Numbered from the stretch's first letter, positions 23,279 through 32,335 are shown. The stretch: 34,972 bases of DNA from Deltaproteobacteria bacterium (GCA_009379725.1 WHTF01000030.1:1-34972); one strand, 5' to 3'. The notes: generated by a model not told the origin, from the letters alone. Made by a program: numbers and translations.

Positions 23279-24418
23279 TCACGCAGACTTTATCCGCTGA
23301 GAGAGCCAATTTAGGCCGCGTGGTATGTATCTCCATTTCGGCCGCAGCGCAAGCTCAAGCACCTTTCGGATTCCAATCATCCTGAGGTTTTCCGACTGTA
23401 CCGCTCGAAGGACCGAATCAGCCAGCGCATGTCGAGGATCGTTCTTATTCAAGAGGGCCGCGCTGAGATCAGCTATTTTTCGCAGCGCTTCCACTTTATC
23501 ATCACCCGCGCAAAGGCGAGGACGCAGATCGGGACCTTGCTTAAACGGATGCCAGCCGACTGACTTCTTGTTACCTGAAACATGTACGGCCAGCAGTGCT
23601 CCGCGGCTAAACTTTACTGGATCCCTCTCCATCTCATTTGGCGCGTACAAACCTATTGCCATTCTGGCGAAGTTACGCCGGGTTACGTGGGGGAGAGAGT
23701 TATGAAACAGAAAATCTCCAAGACTATAGGCAATCGGTACGTTTCCAACCCACTCCAACCCTTCTAACACGTGCGGATGGTGGCCGACGACTAGATCCGC
23801 ACCGTTCTCAGCCAAAAAACGAAATCGCGTTCTTGTTTCGGTTGGCGGAACATCGGAGTACTCCAGGCCATCGTGTAGCACTGCAATTACAAAATCAGCA
23901 TCCGCACGTGCAGAACTTAAAGCCTTTTGCATTGTCTTAAAATCATGCGGCGCCACACCAGGACTCGACCGGGCAGCGGTCGGGCCGTAGCAGAAGGCGA
24001 CAAGACCCACCACAAGCCCTCTAACTGGGATGAATGCCGGCTGAATCGCCTCGGCAAGGTTCATACCCGCTCCAGTATGATATACGCCGGCTCTATCCAG
24101 ACCTTGAAGAGTCTCCATCAGTCCGAGCGGACCACAGTTAAGAACGTGATTGTTGGCTATAGTTACAGCAGAGAAGCCGGCTGCGGACATTTCGACCAGC
24201 CTGCCGGCGGGCGCGTGGAACACAAGCTCCGGCATCGAACGCTCGACGGGTCGGGCTTTCACCACACAAGGACACTCCAAATTACCGATCAACAGATCAG
24301 CTCCGCTCCAGACCTCCGAAACATCTGTAAGCCAATTTGCAATCGTGGCTTTTCCTATCCGCTCGCCGACCTCAGCTCCAAGCATTATATCGCCGCAAAA
24401 GACAATGGTTAGTTCCAT
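23279..24418 (-). CDS. CapA family (PGA_cap) metallophosphatase-fold protein
   Basis: A 379-residue protein of the CapA/PGA_cap family (Pfam PF09587), which has the calcineurin-like fold. Metal-binding motifs are GDIMLG (9-14), GNLECP (45-50), ANNHVLNCG (88-96), VLHDGLEY, and GHHPHVLEG near residue 213. In Bacillus, CapA belongs to the poly-gamma-glutamate machinery. In Gram-negative EPS loci such proteins are common with undefined role, and the full metal set suggests a real hydrolase. Unlike Bacillus CapA it has no N-terminal membrane helix. It sits between the asparagine-synthase-like gene and the O-antigen ligase gene. No CapB/CapC partner is seen, so poly-gamma-glutamate is not implied. 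Confidence 0.9.
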   Translation of the reverse strand: MELTIVFCGDIMLGAEVGERIGKATIANWLTDVSEVWSGADLLIGNLECPCVVKARPVERSMPELVFHAPAGRLVEMSAAGFSAVTIANNHVLNCGPLGLMETLQGLDRAGVYHTGAGMNLAEAIQPAFIPVRGLVVGLVAFCYGPTAARSSPGVAPHDFKTMQKALSSARADADFVIAVLHDGLEYSDVPPTETRTRFRFLAENGADLVVGHHPHVLEGLEWVGNVPIAYSLGDFLFHNSLPHVTRRNFARMAIGLYAPNEMERDPVKFSRGALLAVHVSGNKKSVGWHPFKQGPDLRPRLCAGDDKVEALRKIADLSAALLNKNDPRHALADSVLRAVQSENLRMIGIRKVLELALRPKWRYIPRGLNWLSQRIKSA

Positions 24419-24451
24419 TGGTACTTCAGCCTACAGACTGCTCCACATTCG

Positions 24452-26284
24452 CTACATAAACTCCGTTTCGTAATATTTCTGAAGGGTACTCTGATTGCAT
24501 TCAAATTGCTCAATCATGGAAGTAATTGTTAAGAGATTTTGAATTTGGATGCTACTACACCGACTAGCTATACTTTTCAGAAAGTCACAATCGATGTAGT
24601 TACGTAGCGCTTTGCAATTTTTCACCTGATCAGTAATGCAAATATAATAAACCCCTGAGTACCGCGATTGCCCGGCCGCCCTAAGAAAATTTTTGAATCC
24701 CGAAGGAATCCGATCCGCAACGGACCTCCCAAAGAGATACAAAAGATATCGTTTGCCCGAGATGGGAATTTTCCAACTTGCATGCGGAACGGAAGCTGCT
24801 ATTGGAGATAAATTTATTAGAAACTCTCGGTAGAGCGCAAACTTTTCTTTCTGCGAGTCTGGACACTCCATCCCAAATTTGAAGAAGCTTGTTGAGAAAA
24901 AAGGCGCGACGCTCCAGAAATAGCATCGATTTCTATCTTCGGCTTCGAATGTTAGTTTAAAAGATTTCTCGGAAACAAAAAAATGGACGTATTTGTGAGA
25001 CCAGTTGTTTTCAGGATAACCTGACAGCAGTGCCCTGACTTCAGCAATTATGTCATCTTTAGGAAGGTTGATTAGAGCCGCAACAGTTTCTACGGGTAGT
25101 TTTTGATTATGAGCCAAAAGATGATTTACAGCGTCATCTAAAGTTTTCAATTTCGGCTTAGGACGAAGGTCTCGGGGTATTGTATTTCCTCCCTCTCCCG
25201 TGAAATAGGACAGGTCTGGACCATAACTGTCTCTGACTTGTTCAAAAAACGGAAGAATGAAAGCCATGCCCAGGTAGTTCAGGCCGCTCTTTATCTTGAG
25301 TAGTTTAAGAAGGTCTCTACCTTTAGGTGACTTGACGTAGAAGAGTTTCCAGTCGAGGTCCAGAACTTCTGCTAGTTGCTCTGCCATTTTCGCATCCGAA
25401 ATAGAATGCTTGAGTGGATCCAGCCGAGTTACTGCTACGAAAGGAATATTCTCATTATGCAGACATGCCGCCACGGATCTCGAGTCGAAGCCACCACTCA
25501 GTCCAAGTATATTCTTGCCAGTTGATGCCAAGCCATCAATATCAGTCGCTCGGCTTTTGCATCCCATAGAAAATAGTCTTACTAATTCTTGCGCATTTTC
25601 CTCAGGTGCTCTGACGGGATCCTGCTTCACTTCAAAATTGAAGTAGTGCAGCTGAGTTACCTCGGCCCGAGCCTGATCGATATCGACCCTTATAACGGAT
25701 GCAGGGGTAAGTCGATGGACCTTATCAAGAAGGGTTCTCGTTCCTAACGGATAACCAAAGAGGAGACACTGTGCAATGCCCATCCTATCAAGCGTCGCCT
25801 CAATCTTAACTTCTTTGATAAATTGCACTTCCCGGGAAACAATAAACCCATTAGTAGTAGTGCTGTAGTATAGTGGTAGACGACTTAGAGCATCATTCAA
25901 AAAAAAGATGGAATTTGACCTCTTATCTAGAATGAATAGGACAAAATCTCCATCAGTATTCAGCAACCATTGAACGACGTCTTTTGAGCTTGTACATGCA
26001 GAATCGGACAACCATTGGGCTACGGCATTCAATTCATCTCTAATCAAAGACTTACCTTTACCGTATATCTTTCCCTCAAGATGGATCAGAAACCGCTCGT
26101 TTTCGAAGGGTATTACTGGATAGTGCTTATACTTCGTGCAAGCTAGGAGAGAGAATCTGTCATTCAAAAGGATTCTTTTTTCATATCCATCATGATGCAT
26201 TATCAAATCAAGGGCCCCCGAAATCCTTGACTGTTTGTCCGGCAAGCTTCCCTCGAAATCACAGAAAAAACTAAAGCCTGGCAT
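24452..26284 (-). CDS. Asparagine-synthase-like protein without the GATase cysteine
   Basis: 610 residues with an AsnB-like layout: a degenerate glutaminase-fold domain (about 1-220) with DGDFVLFILDK and GYPLGTRTLLDKVHRL, then a synthetase domain with the ATP PP-loop ILGLSGGFDSRSVAACL (near 280). The N-terminus is Met-Pro-Gly, so Cys2, which hydrolyses glutamine, is absent; ammonia or another amine must serve, or the protein forms an amide or adenylate by another route. It begins at ATG 26284 with AAGGAGAG five bases upstream. Base composition is visibly richer in A/T than in flanking genes (a 60-base line at 25801 has 21 G/C), suggesting separate acquisition. The frameshifted paralogue is at 14093. 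CapK-like and CapA genes are neighbours. Confidence 0.85.
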   Translation of the reverse strand: MPGFSFFCDFEGSLPDKQSRISGALDLIMHHDGYEKRILLNDRFSLLACTKYKHYPVIPFENERFLIHLEGKIYGKGKSLIRDELNAVAQWLSDSACTSSKDVVQWLLNTDGDFVLFILDKRSNSIFFLNDALSRLPLYYSTTTNGFIVSREVQFIKEVKIEATLDRMGIAQCLLFGYPLGTRTLLDKVHRLTPASVIRVDIDQARAEVTQLHYFNFEVKQDPVRAPEENAQELVRLFSMGCKSRATDIDGLASTGKNILGLSGGFDSRSVAACLHNENIPFVAVTRLDPLKHSISDAKMAEQLAEVLDLDWKLFYVKSPKGRDLLKLLKIKSGLNYLGMAFILPFFEQVRDSYGPDLSYFTGEGGNTIPRDLRPKPKLKTLDDAVNHLLAHNQKLPVETVAALINLPKDDIIAEVRALLSGYPENNWSHKYVHFFVSEKSFKLTFEAEDRNRCYFWSVAPFFSTSFFKFGMECPDSQKEKFALYREFLINLSPIAASVPHASWKIPISGKRYLLYLFGRSVADRIPSGFKNFLRAAGQSRYSGVYYICITDQVKNCKALRNYIDCDFLKSIASRCSSIQIQNLLTITSMIEQFECNQSTLQKYYETEFM

Positions 26285-26337
26285 GAACTCTCCTTCCGGT
26301 GCAAGTTTAAGTTATCTGTTACCGTGGATACCTGCAT

Positions 26338-27666
26338 TTACTGAAGACAGTGATTCACGACAAACACGGACTTTCCGGAAGGGGTAGCGGGAAGCTCCTG
26401 AACCTTTTCCAAGCTTATCGTCATTCCATTCCCCAGATATTTTGTGAACAAATCGATAACAAGAAGCTCGTCACTTCGACTTACAGCACCGTCTTTTGGA
26501 ACCATCTTGACAGTAATCTTTAATGGCTCTTCCTGTATAATCCTATAACTCAGCACAGATGATGTAAGACGAAATACATGGGTGCCGATCACTCCGGAAA
26601 TCAAATCTCCCGAGTCCGTCATCAACAGACTATTGTATCTTCCATCGAGGCGTTCTATTCGACCATAAGGGAACCGCCCTTTCGGCACAGATATCTTACC
26701 GGCATCTCCGTTAGCATACCGGATAATCGGCATGGCATAGTTATCAAGGTCGGTAACGAGAAATCTACCCTCGCCATAGAGTTGTGTGTTGCCATTGCTC
26801 TGCATGACTTCTATTAGAGCATGCTCTTCAGGAATCAGATAGCCGTTCTTCTCCCGCGCGGAAAAGCCCAAGGAGTTGACCTCGCCGCAGCCGTAAAATG
26901 GGAGAATGGAGCACTTGAATGCCTCCCGAATAACTTCCTCCCATTCTGGAAGCATGAGCTCCGCGGTAGGGAATACGGCCGTAAGTTCGATTGCTTGGTT
27001 TTGCTCCTTTGCGAGAACGGCTAGTCTGTAGATCGCAGATGCATACCCTACGAGGAAATGATATTTTGAACGAGCGATTTTGTTAAAGTAGGATGAGGCT
27101 ATATCTCTTCGAAGTTCGAAAGCTGGAATGAATAGGTCGCGGCGGAATATAGCGCCGATTCGGTTGGTAAAAGAGACCCGGTCAATACCCAGCGAGCCAC
27201 CAAACATTCTGATTCTTGGTTCATTAACCGCCAGGCCTCCCCATCCGTACGCGCGCTCAAGACACATACCGTCCCAGGCTTTGCATTCTCGGTTCTTAGC
27301 TACTCTTATCGGCTCTCCAGTTGTGCCTCCTGTTTTGGTCCATGTGACCTTCATTTTTGAAAGAGTTGTGGAACACAATTCTTTCGAATGACTCCGAACA
27401 GCCTCCTTTGTAAGAATGGGAAGTTTCGCTAAATCCTCGGATCGTCGTATATCACCCGGCGTAAGGCGATGTTTCTCCATTGCGCGTCTGTAAAAGGGAA
27501 CATTTTCGTAGCAGTGGGTGATTAGCGCCTTCAGTTTTTCATCACGAAAATTCTCCAACTGCTCTCTCGACCATCGCTGGGAGGCTTCAAGAACACGGCT
27601 ATACTCGTCAGCCGGGTAACCAGCGAGCATCCATCTCGCGGATCTGATGGCAGCGTAAAATTCCAT
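26338..27666 (-). CDS. Phenylacetate-CoA-ligase-like (CapK/PaaK) adenylate-forming enzyme (second)
   Basis: A 442-residue CapK-type ANL enzyme. Residues about 35-75 (WSREQLENFRDEKLKALITH, YENVPFYRRAME) are the family's N-terminal helices. TKTGGTTGEPIRV is the ATP loop, FYGCGEVNSLGFS the adenine-side motif, and PIIRYANGDAG contains the ribose-binding Asp. The end LPATPSGKSVFVV supplies the terminal Lys. It is the first gene of the leftward group and has AGGTG upstream. Like the next gene it is relatively A/T-rich. The shorter length and low resemblance to the enzyme at 18032 suggest a different substrate. The acyl group activated is unknown. Confidence 0.88.
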   Translation of the reverse strand: MEFYAAIRSARWMLAGYPADEYSRVLEASQRWSREQLENFRDEKLKALITHCYENVPFYRRAMEKHRLTPGDIRRSEDLAKLPILTKEAVRSHSKELCSTTLSKMKVTWTKTGGTTGEPIRVAKNRECKAWDGMCLERAYGWGGLAVNEPRIRMFGGSLGIDRVSFTNRIGAIFRRDLFIPAFELRRDIASSYFNKIARSKYHFLVGYASAIYRLAVLAKEQNQAIELTAVFPTAELMLPEWEEVIREAFKCSILPFYGCGEVNSLGFSAREKNGYLIPEEHALIEVMQSNGNTQLYGEGRFLVTDLDNYAMPIIRYANGDAGKISVPKGRFPYGRIERLDGRYNSLLMTDSGDLISGVIGTHVFRLTSSVLSYRIIQEEPLKITVKMVPKDGAVSRSDELLVIDLFTKYLGNGMTISLEKVQELPATPSGKSVFVVNHCLQ

Positions 27667-28093
27667 GTCTTATTGCACCTTGAGTGTGGAGCTTGCGGAC
27701 TTGTTCGGTAATTTATAAAAGGGACGGCAAATTATCTTTTCACGGTTCGGTCGTAGGGCTCCACGATTAACTTGTAGGAACTTTCGCGCCCGACCGGAAT
27801 ATTCGTAGGTTTGTCAGATTGTACCAAATGTAAGGATAGTCCATTGTAAACATAGTGATATAGGTCCTTCTCAAACCAAAATTATATCCGGCGAAGTTTT
27901 TTAAAGTACTCCGCCATACCCCGTTTCTCGATAACAAACGTGATAGTCAGCAATCTCTGAATTTCCCATTGGCTGGTAACCTGCCCATTTAAGAGAGCAG
28001 ACAGCGGCAAGCCTGGCGCGGCTGTCCAGTGAAAATGGATCACGTTTCCCCGAAACAGAGGAATCTGTCGTTACAACAAGATCGGTGCGACAT
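27667..28093. other. 427-base intergenic gap without a supported gene
   Basis: This separates the 28094-34972 group from the CapK-led group and should contain the promoter of the latter. A 40-codon open stretch on the minus strand (about 27765-27890, containing the tract MFTMDYPYIWYN) looks partly protein-like but has no ribosome site and matches no family I recognise; it could be a decayed remnant. I see no RNA gene, riboswitch or clear terminator. Confidence 0.45.
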
Positions 28094-29008
28094 TCATTGA
28101 TTCTGGCCGAGATGACCCCGCCTTATGGCTTTTAATCGCCTGAACTTGTTGGCACCGAGTAACGACAAACAGAGATTGTAGTAGTGCCTTAGCTCGAACG
28201 GGTACAGTTTTATCGCTTGTAAGAACGCCTTCCTGCCTTTTTTGGTATTTCCATTGAAGCAATAATTGGTTCCGAGACTCGAATACCGACGGCCATAGTT
28301 CTTGCTATTCAACGCAAAATACGGAGCGTGCTTTTTAAGCAGGCCCTCCAATCCTCGAATCAATGATTCGTGGTTTGTGGATATCCTATTCCCATGGACC
28401 GTGTAGAACACCAGAAGCTCAGGAACATAATCTATCTCATAGTTCTTTGCGACTCGTATCCACATATCGTAGTCGGCCGCGGACGCCAGCTTCTCGTCGA
28501 ATAATCCAACTTTTTCGAAACAAACCCGCCGCACAAGCACCGTCGAGCAGGTTCCGATCCAATTCTTGAGACGCAAATCTTCAATCGCTTGGCCACGCTT
28601 TTCAGGAATGACATGGCCGACAACTCGTTTGGTGGATGCATCGATTTGGCAGAAGCCACTATAGATGAGGCCAACATTAGGGGAGCTATTCTCCAGTAGA
28701 GCTACTTGCCTTCCCAGTTTTTCGGCTAGCCATTCATCATCGTCATCCAACAGTGCGACATAATCCCCGGCGGCTTGCTTGATCCCATCATTTCTGGTCG
28801 CCCCTTGACCTTTGTTGGTTTCGTGCCTTAGGTATCGTATCCGCGCGTCCGAAAAGCCTCGAACCACATCCGCGGTTTCATCGGTCGACGCATCGTCCAC
28901 GACAATGACTTCAAAGTCCTGGAAGGTTTGCTTCAAAACGCTTTCGATCGCCGCATGAAGGAAATGCGCCCGGTTACAGGTGGGGATAACGACGCTGACT
29001 TTAGGCAT
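28094..29008 (-). CDS. GT2 family glycosyltransferase (tandem copy A)
   Basis: A 304-residue GT-A glycosyltransferase with VSVVIPTCNRAHFLHAAIES (4-23), the UDP-binding VVDDASTDET, the metal motif in ALLDDDDEW, and the catalytic-base region around FDEKLASAADYDMWIR. A short C-terminal segment, FLQAIKLYPFELRHYYNL, lies amphipathically along the membrane or ends in a helix, as in family members of this length. It is the last gene of its group, 16 bases after a paralogue with the same order of motifs. Together they probably add two sugars in sequence; the sugar identities are unknown. Confidence 0.93.
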   Translation of the reverse strand: MPKVSVVIPTCNRAHFLHAAIESVLKQTFQDFEVIVVDDASTDETADVVRGFSDARIRYLRHETNKGQGATRNDGIKQAAGDYVALLDDDDEWLAEKLGRQVALLENSSPNVGLIYSGFCQIDASTKRVVGHVIPEKRGQAIEDLRLKNWIGTCSTVLVRRVCFEKVGLFDEKLASAADYDMWIRVAKNYEIDYVPELLVFYTVHGNRISTNHESLIRGLEGLLKKHAPYFALNSKNYGRRYSSLGTNYCFNGNTKKGRKAFLQAIKLYPFELRHYYNLCLSLLGANKFRRLKAIRRGHLGQNQ

Positions 29009-29023
29009 GGCAAACTCTTCGAG

Positions 29024-29953
29024 TCAGGAGTTGGTAACTCCGAGGCCCACAAATATTTCCCCTTTGCTTTCCCTCGCCTTCATGAAAATTTTTGGGCCAA
29101 GCAGTGTCAGTAAGAAATAAATATAAGGCTTGATCCTATAGGGATCTAATCGGATTGCCTTCAAAAGCGCCGCCTTCCCCTTGCCAATTTGATCGGCTTC
29201 GCAGAACTTAATTCCGAAAAACAGGTAGCGACCGCTGCAAGACTTTCTAAAAGCAGCGGATGAGCCGTATTTCCGCAGCATAGTCTCCAAACCACGTTCC
29301 AACGCCTCCAGATTGGTCCAGACTTTTTTTCCATGAACATAGTAGTTCAGTAGAGCGTCCGGGACATAATCGAAATGGAACTTGCGGGAGATCCGGATCC
29401 ATAAATCGCGATCTTGAAAACTCGGCAAGCTTTCGTCGAACAACCCGACTTGCTCCAGGCACGACCTCTTCAAAAGCATGCACGAGGTTCCGCCGATGGG
29501 GTTAGCCGCCAGCAGCGCCTGAGAGAGATCGCCGCTTAGCTTCGGCGTCATTCGGCCGGATATTTTTCCGCTGGCTCGATCGACGACAAGATAGCCCGTG
29601 TAAACAGCGGCCACTTCCGGCGCGCTATTGAGCATGACTTCCATTTGGCGGGCCAGCTTCTCCGGAAACCATTCGTCATCATCATCGAGAAAGGCAATAT
29701 ACTCGCCTCTGGAATGAACGATGCCGGTATTGCGAGCGGCAGCTCCCCCTCGTGGTTTGTCATGCCGGAGCCAGCGGATTCTGGTATCGGGAAACCGTTC
29801 ACGGAGGTTAGCTGTCTCGTCGGTCGAGGCGTCATCCACCACCAACATCTCAAAGTTCTGGAAGCTCTGCTGCAACACGCTGCCGATGGCGGTCGAAAGA
29901 AAACCCACGCGATTATGGGTTGGAATGATGACGCTGACCTGTGGCACAGTCAT
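29024..29953 (-). CDS. GT2 family glycosyltransferase (tandem copy B)
   Basis: A 309-residue GT-A glycosyltransferase, clearly paralogous to the gene at 28094: VSVIIPTHNRVGFLSTAIGS, VVDDASTDETANL, AFLDDDDEWFPEKLARQ and FDESLPSFQDRDLWIRIS. It ends in a similar hydrophobic tail, LRLDP-type followed by YIYFLLTLLG. Its start overlaps the sulfotransferase stop by four bases, so the two are translated together. Divergence between the copies is substantial, so the duplication is old and the specificities may differ. The donor and acceptor are unknown. Confidence 0.93.
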   Translation of the reverse strand: MTVPQVSVIIPTHNRVGFLSTAIGSVLQQSFQNFEMLVVDDASTDETANLRERFPDTRIRWLRHDKPRGGAAARNTGIVHSRGEYIAFLDDDDEWFPEKLARQMEVMLNSAPEVAAVYTGYLVVDRASGKISGRMTPKLSGDLSQALLAANPIGGTSCMLLKRSCLEQVGLFDESLPSFQDRDLWIRISRKFHFDYVPDALLNYYVHGKKVWTNLEALERGLETMLRKYGSSAAFRKSCSGRYLFFGIKFCEADQIGKGKAALLKAIRLDPYRIKPYIYFLLTLLGPKIFMKARESKGEIFVGLGVTNS

Positions 29954-30972
29954 GATGGCTTTGACGATTCTCGTCTAAAATTGAAGATGTTCCTGGCGAA
30001 ACCCAGAACGTTTCGACGGTATTTCGACATTCTCTCGGCTCCGAATGCCCGTTTCAAAGTATCTTTTGCGACGTTTGTTATTGCTTGCGACAATCCCTTC
30101 AACTGCCAAGCTATGTCCAGCAATCTGTTACGCACCACCCAAGACAGTTCTCTTTCTCGGCGTCGCATTTCTCCATAACCCAAGCTTGCAAGCTTATCTC
30201 CCGCGATCCATTCGAATCGCTCATGCGTGGATCTGCTCCAGCGATTCGCTCTGGATAGAGGATCGAAATCGGCGGTTTTTTCCACCGGCATCCAGTGATA
30301 GCTCTGTTCGTCTTTGCCGTGAAAAGTGGACGATCCTCGCACGGGCAAGTTGATGGCCGCGTTGAAATCGTATTTGTCCGGATCCAAACCGACGACCGCG
30401 AAAATCCTCCTCAACTCTTTTTCGGGTTGCTTCCACAGATCCTCATATCGGACGATTAAGTAACCGGAAGGTACTCTGCCGGCACCCTGGGTAAAGCGAA
30501 GGATAGCTTCCGCGCCATCGGCCCACTTTCGCATAGCGGTTTCATAACTCTCTCCGAAACTCCTGACTCTGGATTCGACAAGCGCGTGTCCATCGCGAAG
30601 CAAAATCAGAAGATAAGCGCGCGGAAACAGTTTGAAAAAGTTAGGCAGATTACGAACGCTCGGGGTTTTGGTCACCAGTCGTTTCTTATCGATCTGCGAG
30701 GCCAAAACTGAAACCAAGCCGTTGCCAAGATGCTCGTAAAGTGAATCCTCCACTTCCGGATCGGTTCCCCGGCGGCGCCAACCGGGAACCACGGAATTCA
30801 CATATCGAACCAGAAAGTCGGATTTGTCTACCAAAAAATCCTCCCACTTGGTGGAAGGAGCACCGCAATCAGGATGCAAGCGAAGCAGATCGAATAAAAA
30901 ATTCGTGCCGCTCCGTTGCGAGATTCCCAAGATAAAAATCGGCTCTGCCGATAATCGTGGAGGAGTCGCCAT
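29950..30972 (-). CDS. PAPS-dependent sulfotransferase
   Basis: A 340-residue cytosolic sulfotransferase-fold protein (Pfam Sulfotransfer families). The 5'-phosphosulfate loop is SQRSGTNFL (18-26); the 3'-phosphate motif is LLILLRDGHALVESRVRSFG (Arg126, Ser134); and IVRYEDLWKQPEKELRRIF is the usual following block. It would move sulfate from PAPS to a sugar hydroxyl or another acceptor. Position, with ATGA-type overlap to a GT2 gene, suggests a sulfated glycan. PAPS-making enzymes are not in the window, and this family includes members with unproven substrates. ATG 30972 has AAGGA eight bases upstream. Confidence 0.88.
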   Translation of the reverse strand: MATPPRLSAEPIFILGISQRSGTNFLFDLLRLHPDCGAPSTKWEDFLVDKSDFLVRYVNSVVPGWRRRGTDPEVEDSLYEHLGNGLVSVLASQIDKKRLVTKTPSVRNLPNFFKLFPRAYLLILLRDGHALVESRVRSFGESYETAMRKWADGAEAILRFTQGAGRVPSGYLIVRYEDLWKQPEKELRRIFAVVGLDPDKYDFNAAINLPVRGSSTFHGKDEQSYHWMPVEKTADFDPLSRANRWSRSTHERFEWIAGDKLASLGYGEMRRRERELSWVVRNRLLDIAWQLKGLSQAITNVAKDTLKRAFGAERMSKYRRNVLGFARNIFNFRRESSKPS

Positions 30973-31048
30973 AAGAGATCCTTCTTTCGCTTTTCGGGAA
31001 TGATCGGCGGATTGTTTATGTTCTTGGAAGAAGGCTTGAGTTTAAAGC

Positions 31049-32335
31049 TCAGCTGAAGCCCGGAGATATTCGAAATTGCGGAGCTATGTGGGGCAATTCT
31101 CCGTCCAGCAATTGTCGATAGATCTTCACCAGCCGGTCGTTGAGCTTATCGATATCATAATGCTCTTCGACAAAGGCGCGGCCATTCCGCCCCATGGCAA
31201 GCCGCAGTTCGGAGCGCTCGATCAACTGTTCCAGCCTTTCAGCTAGCGCATCTGCATCCCGCTCCGCAACCAAAAATCCCGATTGTCGGTCTTTAACCAC
31301 CTCCGGGATCCCGGCGTGGTAGGTGCTGACAACCGGAAGCCCCTGCGCGAATCCCTCCATAATGACCCCCGGAATTCCTTCTTCATCACCCGTATCTGTA
31401 GTCACACTGGGTGCAAGCAGGATATCAGATGCTTTGAGCAGCTCTGCGACTTCCGCCTGGGTCTTCCAACCAAGCAACTTTATATGGTCACCGGCATTCA
31501 ATTCGTTGATAAGAGACTGCAATCGATCTCTTAATGGTCCCGCTCCGGCAATGTTGTATTCGAAGTCCCGCCGCCGCTTCAGGATGTTTGCAACGGCCTG
31601 AACCCCATACTCGAGGCCTTTCTTGTCGACCAGACGAGCGATGCTGACGATTCGAATCATGCCGTTGCTTCTCACGTCGCTTAGCGGCGAGGTCGTTTTC
31701 TTGACCTCGGCGCCCGATCTGTGGACGATGATTTTCCGCGGGTCACACCCGAGTCGCACCAGTTTCGCCTTAATGTGTTCGCTGACGCACAGGAAAAGAT
31801 CGCCTCTGGAAAAAAGATCTTGGTAGATGTGTTCCCCATGACGATTGGTAAAGGACGAGATATCGTAACCGCGAAACGAAGTGATCAGTTTTCCGCGAAG
31901 CAGCCCCGTGTCCTTAAGAAGGAGGCCCAACTTTCCAAGGTCGCCAAACTGGCAATGAAGGATGTCGAAGGGCGCTTTATCCAAAAAAGGAGTCACTGTG
32001 CTAAAGACCCCTAAAGACAATGCGCTGTTCCCGAACCGGCTTACATTTAGCGTCTTTAATACCGCCTTTGGATTTTTGTGGAAATTCGCGATCAGAAGCC
32101 CTGCTCGTTTTGCAAACCGGCCCATTCCGGTTGCCCGATCTGCACGCGTGTTTAGATACCTTGTGCGCTGCACCAGCCGGTACCGTTCAATATCGTCATG
32201 AGTCATCGGATCCTTGCCCGGACTGTGGGCAAAGATCTCGACATCATGTCCTCTGTCCAGTAGACCTATGATCGGACGAAGCACGAAAGTCTGAGACAGG
32301 GACGGGAACTGACCGACAATAAACGCTATTCTCAT
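31049..32335 (-). CDS. GT4 family glycosyltransferase, WcaL-like
   Basis: 428 residues, GT-B fold. The N-terminal motif IAFIVGQFPSLSQTFVLRPI is the hallmark of WcaL/AmsK-type transferases of colanic acid and amylovoran clusters. IVSIARLVDKKGLEYGVQAV opens the C-terminal domain, and EEGIPGVIMEGFAQGLPVVS contains the donor-binding Glu residues. In those systems it adds a late sugar of the repeat unit from a nucleotide sugar on the cytoplasmic side. ATG 32335 has no strong ribosome site; the gene starts 17 bases after the methyltransferase gene and is probably coupled to it. Confidence 0.92.
   Translation of the reverse strand: MRIAFIVGQFPSLSQTFVLRPIIGLLDRGHDVEIFAHSPGKDPMTHDDIERYRLVQRTRYLNTRADRATGMGRFAKRAGLLIANFHKNPKAVLKTLNVSRFGNSALSLGVFSTVTPFLDKAPFDILHCQFGDLGKLGLLLKDTGLLRGKLITSFRGYDISSFTNRHGEHIYQDLFSRGDLFLCVSEHIKAKLVRLGCDPRKIIVHRSGAEVKKTTSPLSDVRSNGMIRIVSIARLVDKKGLEYGVQAVANILKRRRDFEYNIAGAGPLRDRLQSLINELNAGDHIKLLGWKTQAEVAELLKASDILLAPSVTTDTGDEEGIPGVIMEGFAQGLPVVSTYHAGIPEVVKDRQSGFLVAERDADALAERLEQLIERSELRLAMGRNGRAFVEEHYDIDKLNDRLVKIYRQLLDGELPHIAPQFRISPGFS

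Noticed and set aside
23279-24418. Poly-gamma-glutamate capsule synthesis
   Set aside because: CapB and CapC homologues are absent; a lone CapA-like protein is common in other glycan loci.
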